From: Methylophilus glucosoxydans
GTDB taxonomy: Bacteria; Pseudomonadota; Gammaproteobacteria; Burkholderiales; Methylophilaceae
Reading direction: 5' to 3'
Length of the DNA stretch: 64,000 bases
Assembly: GCF_042676145.1 (NCBI RefSeq)
Contig: NZ_JBHTJW010000002.1
Coordinates: 930,001 to 994,000, forward strand
The notes under the pieces are model-generated. The model did not search any database and had not been told where the DNA came from. It was given only the letters and a program-made list of their open reading frames with translations. Below are positions 62,259 through 64,000 of the stretch, in pieces. Numbering within the stretch: position 1 is the first letter of the stretch; each line of letters opens with the position of its first letter. The position numbers were made by a program, and so were the translations under genes.

Positions 62259-62768
62259 TTAGTCTTTGCCGATTTCGTAGACTTCTTCTTCGGTTTCCCC
62301 AATTTTGCCGGTCACTGCATCGACTTCGACTTCGATTTCCTTGCCGTTGGCTTGCTTGATATCAAATTCGTAGACAGGATTGCCGTTTTCCAGCTCATAT
62401 TCGATGCTTTCCACGTCACCTGGATATTTGTCCAGCGCAGTTTTTTTGGCTTGTTCCATCGTCACTTTGGCTTTGGATTTGAATTCGTCGCTGTTAGGGT
62501 CAACATCCACTTCTTCTTCAAATACCTTGCCAGTTTTGGCTTCACATTCTACTTCCCATTCTTTGCCATCTGTGCCGACAATGTCGAACTCATAAATGGC
62601 ACCACGGCCTTTTTCAATCTCGGCTTCCAGTGAGACGACTTTGCCCGGATGTTTGGCCAATGCGGCTTTCATGCATTTTTCCATCGGGCCATTATGGCTG
62701 TGGTTGTTAGCCTGTGCAGACAAGCTGAATAAAGTGGCAACGGCTGCAATCACTAAAGACTTGTTCAT
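62259..62768 (-). CDS. Exported protein with two PepSY domains
   Basis: A 169-residue acidic protein; ATG 62768 follows AAGGAG. A signal peptide (SLVIAAVATLFSLSAQA) precedes two PepSY units: AIYEFDIVGTDGKEWEVECE with GKVFEEEVD, and PVYEFDIKQANGKEIEVEVD with TGKIGETEEE. PepSY domains are thought to be protein-interaction or protease-inhibitor modules in the periplasm. The strongly acidic composition could bind metal ions. It lies 83 bp downstream of feoB on the same strand, which suggests but does not prove a link to iron. Confidence 0.85.
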   Translation of the reverse strand: MNKSLVIAAVATLFSLSAQANNHSHNGPMEKCMKAALAKHPGKVVSLEAEIEKGRGAIYEFDIVGTDGKEWEVECEAKTGKVFEEEVDVDPNSDEFKSKAKVTMEQAKKTALDKYPGDVESIEYELENGNPVYEFDIKQANGKEIEVEVDAVTGKIGETEEEVYEIGKD

Positions 62769-62851
62769 GGATGGAGTCTCCTTATTTTTAAGTGGAAGAT
62801 TCACTTTAACATAGATTATATTTTCCTGTTTCTGTTTGAAATCAAGAAATT

Positions 62852-64000
62852 TCAATAGCCGAGTGCACGAGCCGTTTGGTAAAACGCAAAGCTGACCAGC
62901 CAGGCCAGCATCAGGGACCAAGCCAAAGACAGCCACATAAAACCGCTGCTTTTACTTTCGGATTTAAGTGTGGCGATGGTCGACAGGCAGGGCGTATAAA
63001 TCAGTGTAAACAGCATAAAGCTCATGCCTTGTACCCAGTCGATATTGCTGGCAATTTGTTGGCTGAGCGCATCCCCTTGCAGGCCATAAATCACGGCCAG
63101 CGAGCCGACCACGATTTCTTTGGCAACAAAACCAAAAATCAGGGCAATCGCCAGTTGGGTGTCAATGCCAATGGGGTCCAGCACGGGCGCGAAAAAGCGG
63201 CCTATGCTCCCGGCCCAGGTTTCAGGGCTGGCTGGCGTGGCAGAAAAAGGTAAATGCGTGAGTAGCCAGACCAGCACCACCCCAATCACAATAAACTTGG
63301 TGGCGCGTGCCAAAAAGTGTTTCACCTCTTGCCAGCCACGCATCCAGATTTGTTGTGGGGTAGGGAAGCGATAAGGCGGCAGCTCAAGCACAAAGGGCTC
63401 GCGGCTTTGAAAGCTGCGTTTGAACAGGACCGCCGTGATAAAAATGGTGGCAAAACTGACCAGATACAGCGAAAACAGGACCAACGCGGCTTGTGACGGC
63501 GGGAACAGAATGGCGATGATAAATAAAAATACCTGTAATCTGGCTGAGCACAGTGACAGCGGTATCGTCAGCATGGTCAGTAAACGCATGGGGCGGCTGC
63601 GCATGACGCGAGTGCCCATGAGTGCGGGCACATTGCAGCCAAACCCCATCAGCATCATGACAAAGCCACGGCCATCCAGTCCCATTTTGGCCATCAGCGT
63701 ATCCATCAGAAAAGCCGCGCGTGAGAGATAGCCGCTGTCTTCCACCATGCTCATGACCAGGAAAAATAGCACAATGATGGGTACAAAAGCGGCCACCGTA
63801 CTAAACCCGGTATACAAGCCGTCCAGCAACAGCCCGTTGAGCCAGCCCGGCAAGAAGGCCAAAGCTGGTTCCAGCGCCTGGCTACGCAGCGTGTCAAACA
63901 GCCAGCCCATGCCTTCTTGCAAGGGTGCGCCTACGCTGAAAATAAACTGGAACAGCAAAAATACGGACAGCAAAAACAGCGGCAGCCCAAACCAGGGATG
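62852..64000 (-). CDS. feoB: Ferrous iron transporter FeoB, membrane part (truncated by window edge)
   Basis: The visible 382 residues are the C-terminal membrane domain of FeoB, which imports Fe2+ across the inner membrane. The frame stays open to the window edge with no start, so the N-terminal G-protein domain lies beyond. Landmarks are GLYTGFSTVAAFVPIIVLFF, LSRAAFLMDTLMAKMGLDGR, the gate motif GFGCNVPALMGTR and the second repeat FVAKEIVVGSLAVIYG with YTPCLSTIATLKSES. No feoA gene is visible downstream; it may be upstream, outside the window. Confidence 0.92.
   Translation of the reverse strand, partial: HPWFGLPLFLLSVFLLFQFIFSVGAPLQEGMGWLFDTLRSQALEPALAFLPGWLNGLLLDGLYTGFSTVAAFVPIIVLFFLVMSMVEDSGYLSRAAFLMDTLMAKMGLDGRGFVMMLMGFGCNVPALMGTRVMRSRPMRLLTMLTIPLSLCSARLQVFLFIIAILFPPSQAALVLFSLYLVSFATIFITAVLFKRSFQSREPFVLELPPYRFPTPQQIWMRGWQEVKHFLARATKFIVIGVVLVWLLTHLPFSATPASPETWAGSIGRFFAPVLDPIGIDTQLAIALIFGFVAKEIVVGSLAVIYGLQGDALSQQIASNIDWVQGMSFMLFTLIYTPCLSTIATLKSESKSSGFMWLSLAWSLMLAWLVSFAFYQTARALGY

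Noticed and set aside
1..64000. CRISPR arrays, tRNA or rRNA genes, intact transposases or prophage genes
   Set aside because: No regularly spaced repeats, cloverleaf-type sequences, transposase motifs or phage structural genes were recognised on reading the window.

Overview
The window is a dense stretch of bacterial chromosome, roughly half GC, with about 61 protein genes and no rRNA, tRNA, CRISPR array, complete insertion sequence or prophage that I could see. Gene content and order (nadE-glnB, ftsY-ftsE-ftsX, rsmD-coaD-ferredoxin, exbB-exbD-msbA-lpxK-trm112-kdsB, a cold-shock gene beside infA) fit a betaproteobacterium. A Methylophilaceae methylotroph is my best guess. That family assignment is inference, because no methanol dehydrogenase or RuMP genes lie here.

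Layout. 0-5 kb: the end of a hybrid sensor kinase with a LuxR-type response regulator, an outer-membrane barrel, a TPR protein, an MFS exporter and a GNAT enzyme. 5-10.3 kb: an electron-transfer block in which fpr, etfA and etfB point left and a LysR gene with ETF:quinone oxidoreductase points right. 10.4-11.0 kb: a non-coding element of about 608 bp bounded by inverted two-hairpin ends. 11-19.4 kb: ftsY-ftsE-ftsX, a pair of M16 peptidases (one catalytic, one without the metal motif), then rsmD, coaD, a ferredoxin, gloA and small proteins. 19.7-22.5 kb: PEP carboxylase. 23-32.4 kb: envelope genes lolC, lolD, comEC, exbB, exbD, msbA, lpxK, trm112, kdsB. 32.5-39 kb (mostly minus strand): a DUF486 protein, glnB, nadE, a periplasmic ankyrin protein, sucD, sucC and an unusual membrane cytochrome c. 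39-43 kb: serB, csp, infA and groS-groL behind a likely heat-shock promoter.

43-48.5 kb holds what I consider the most interesting system: a DAB-type inorganic-carbon uptake operon (small protein, DabB, DabA), transcribed divergently from its own LysR regulator. DabA keeps the Cys-x-Asp, His and Cys residues of its beta-carbonic-anhydrase-like zinc site. With PEP carboxylase in the same window, and if the host is a RuMP methylotroph without RuBisCO, DAB would supply bicarbonate for anaplerosis rather than for autotrophy.

48.6-64 kb: an EAL phosphodiesterase, a ferritin-like DUF455 protein overlapping a histidine kinase gene, its OmpR-type regulator with a four-fold 11-bp repeat operator, a five-gene operon for a flavocytochrome c sulfide dehydrogenase with two secreted beta-propeller proteins, a second periplasmic ankyrin protein, purL, a double-PepSY protein, and the 3' part of feoB running off the right edge.
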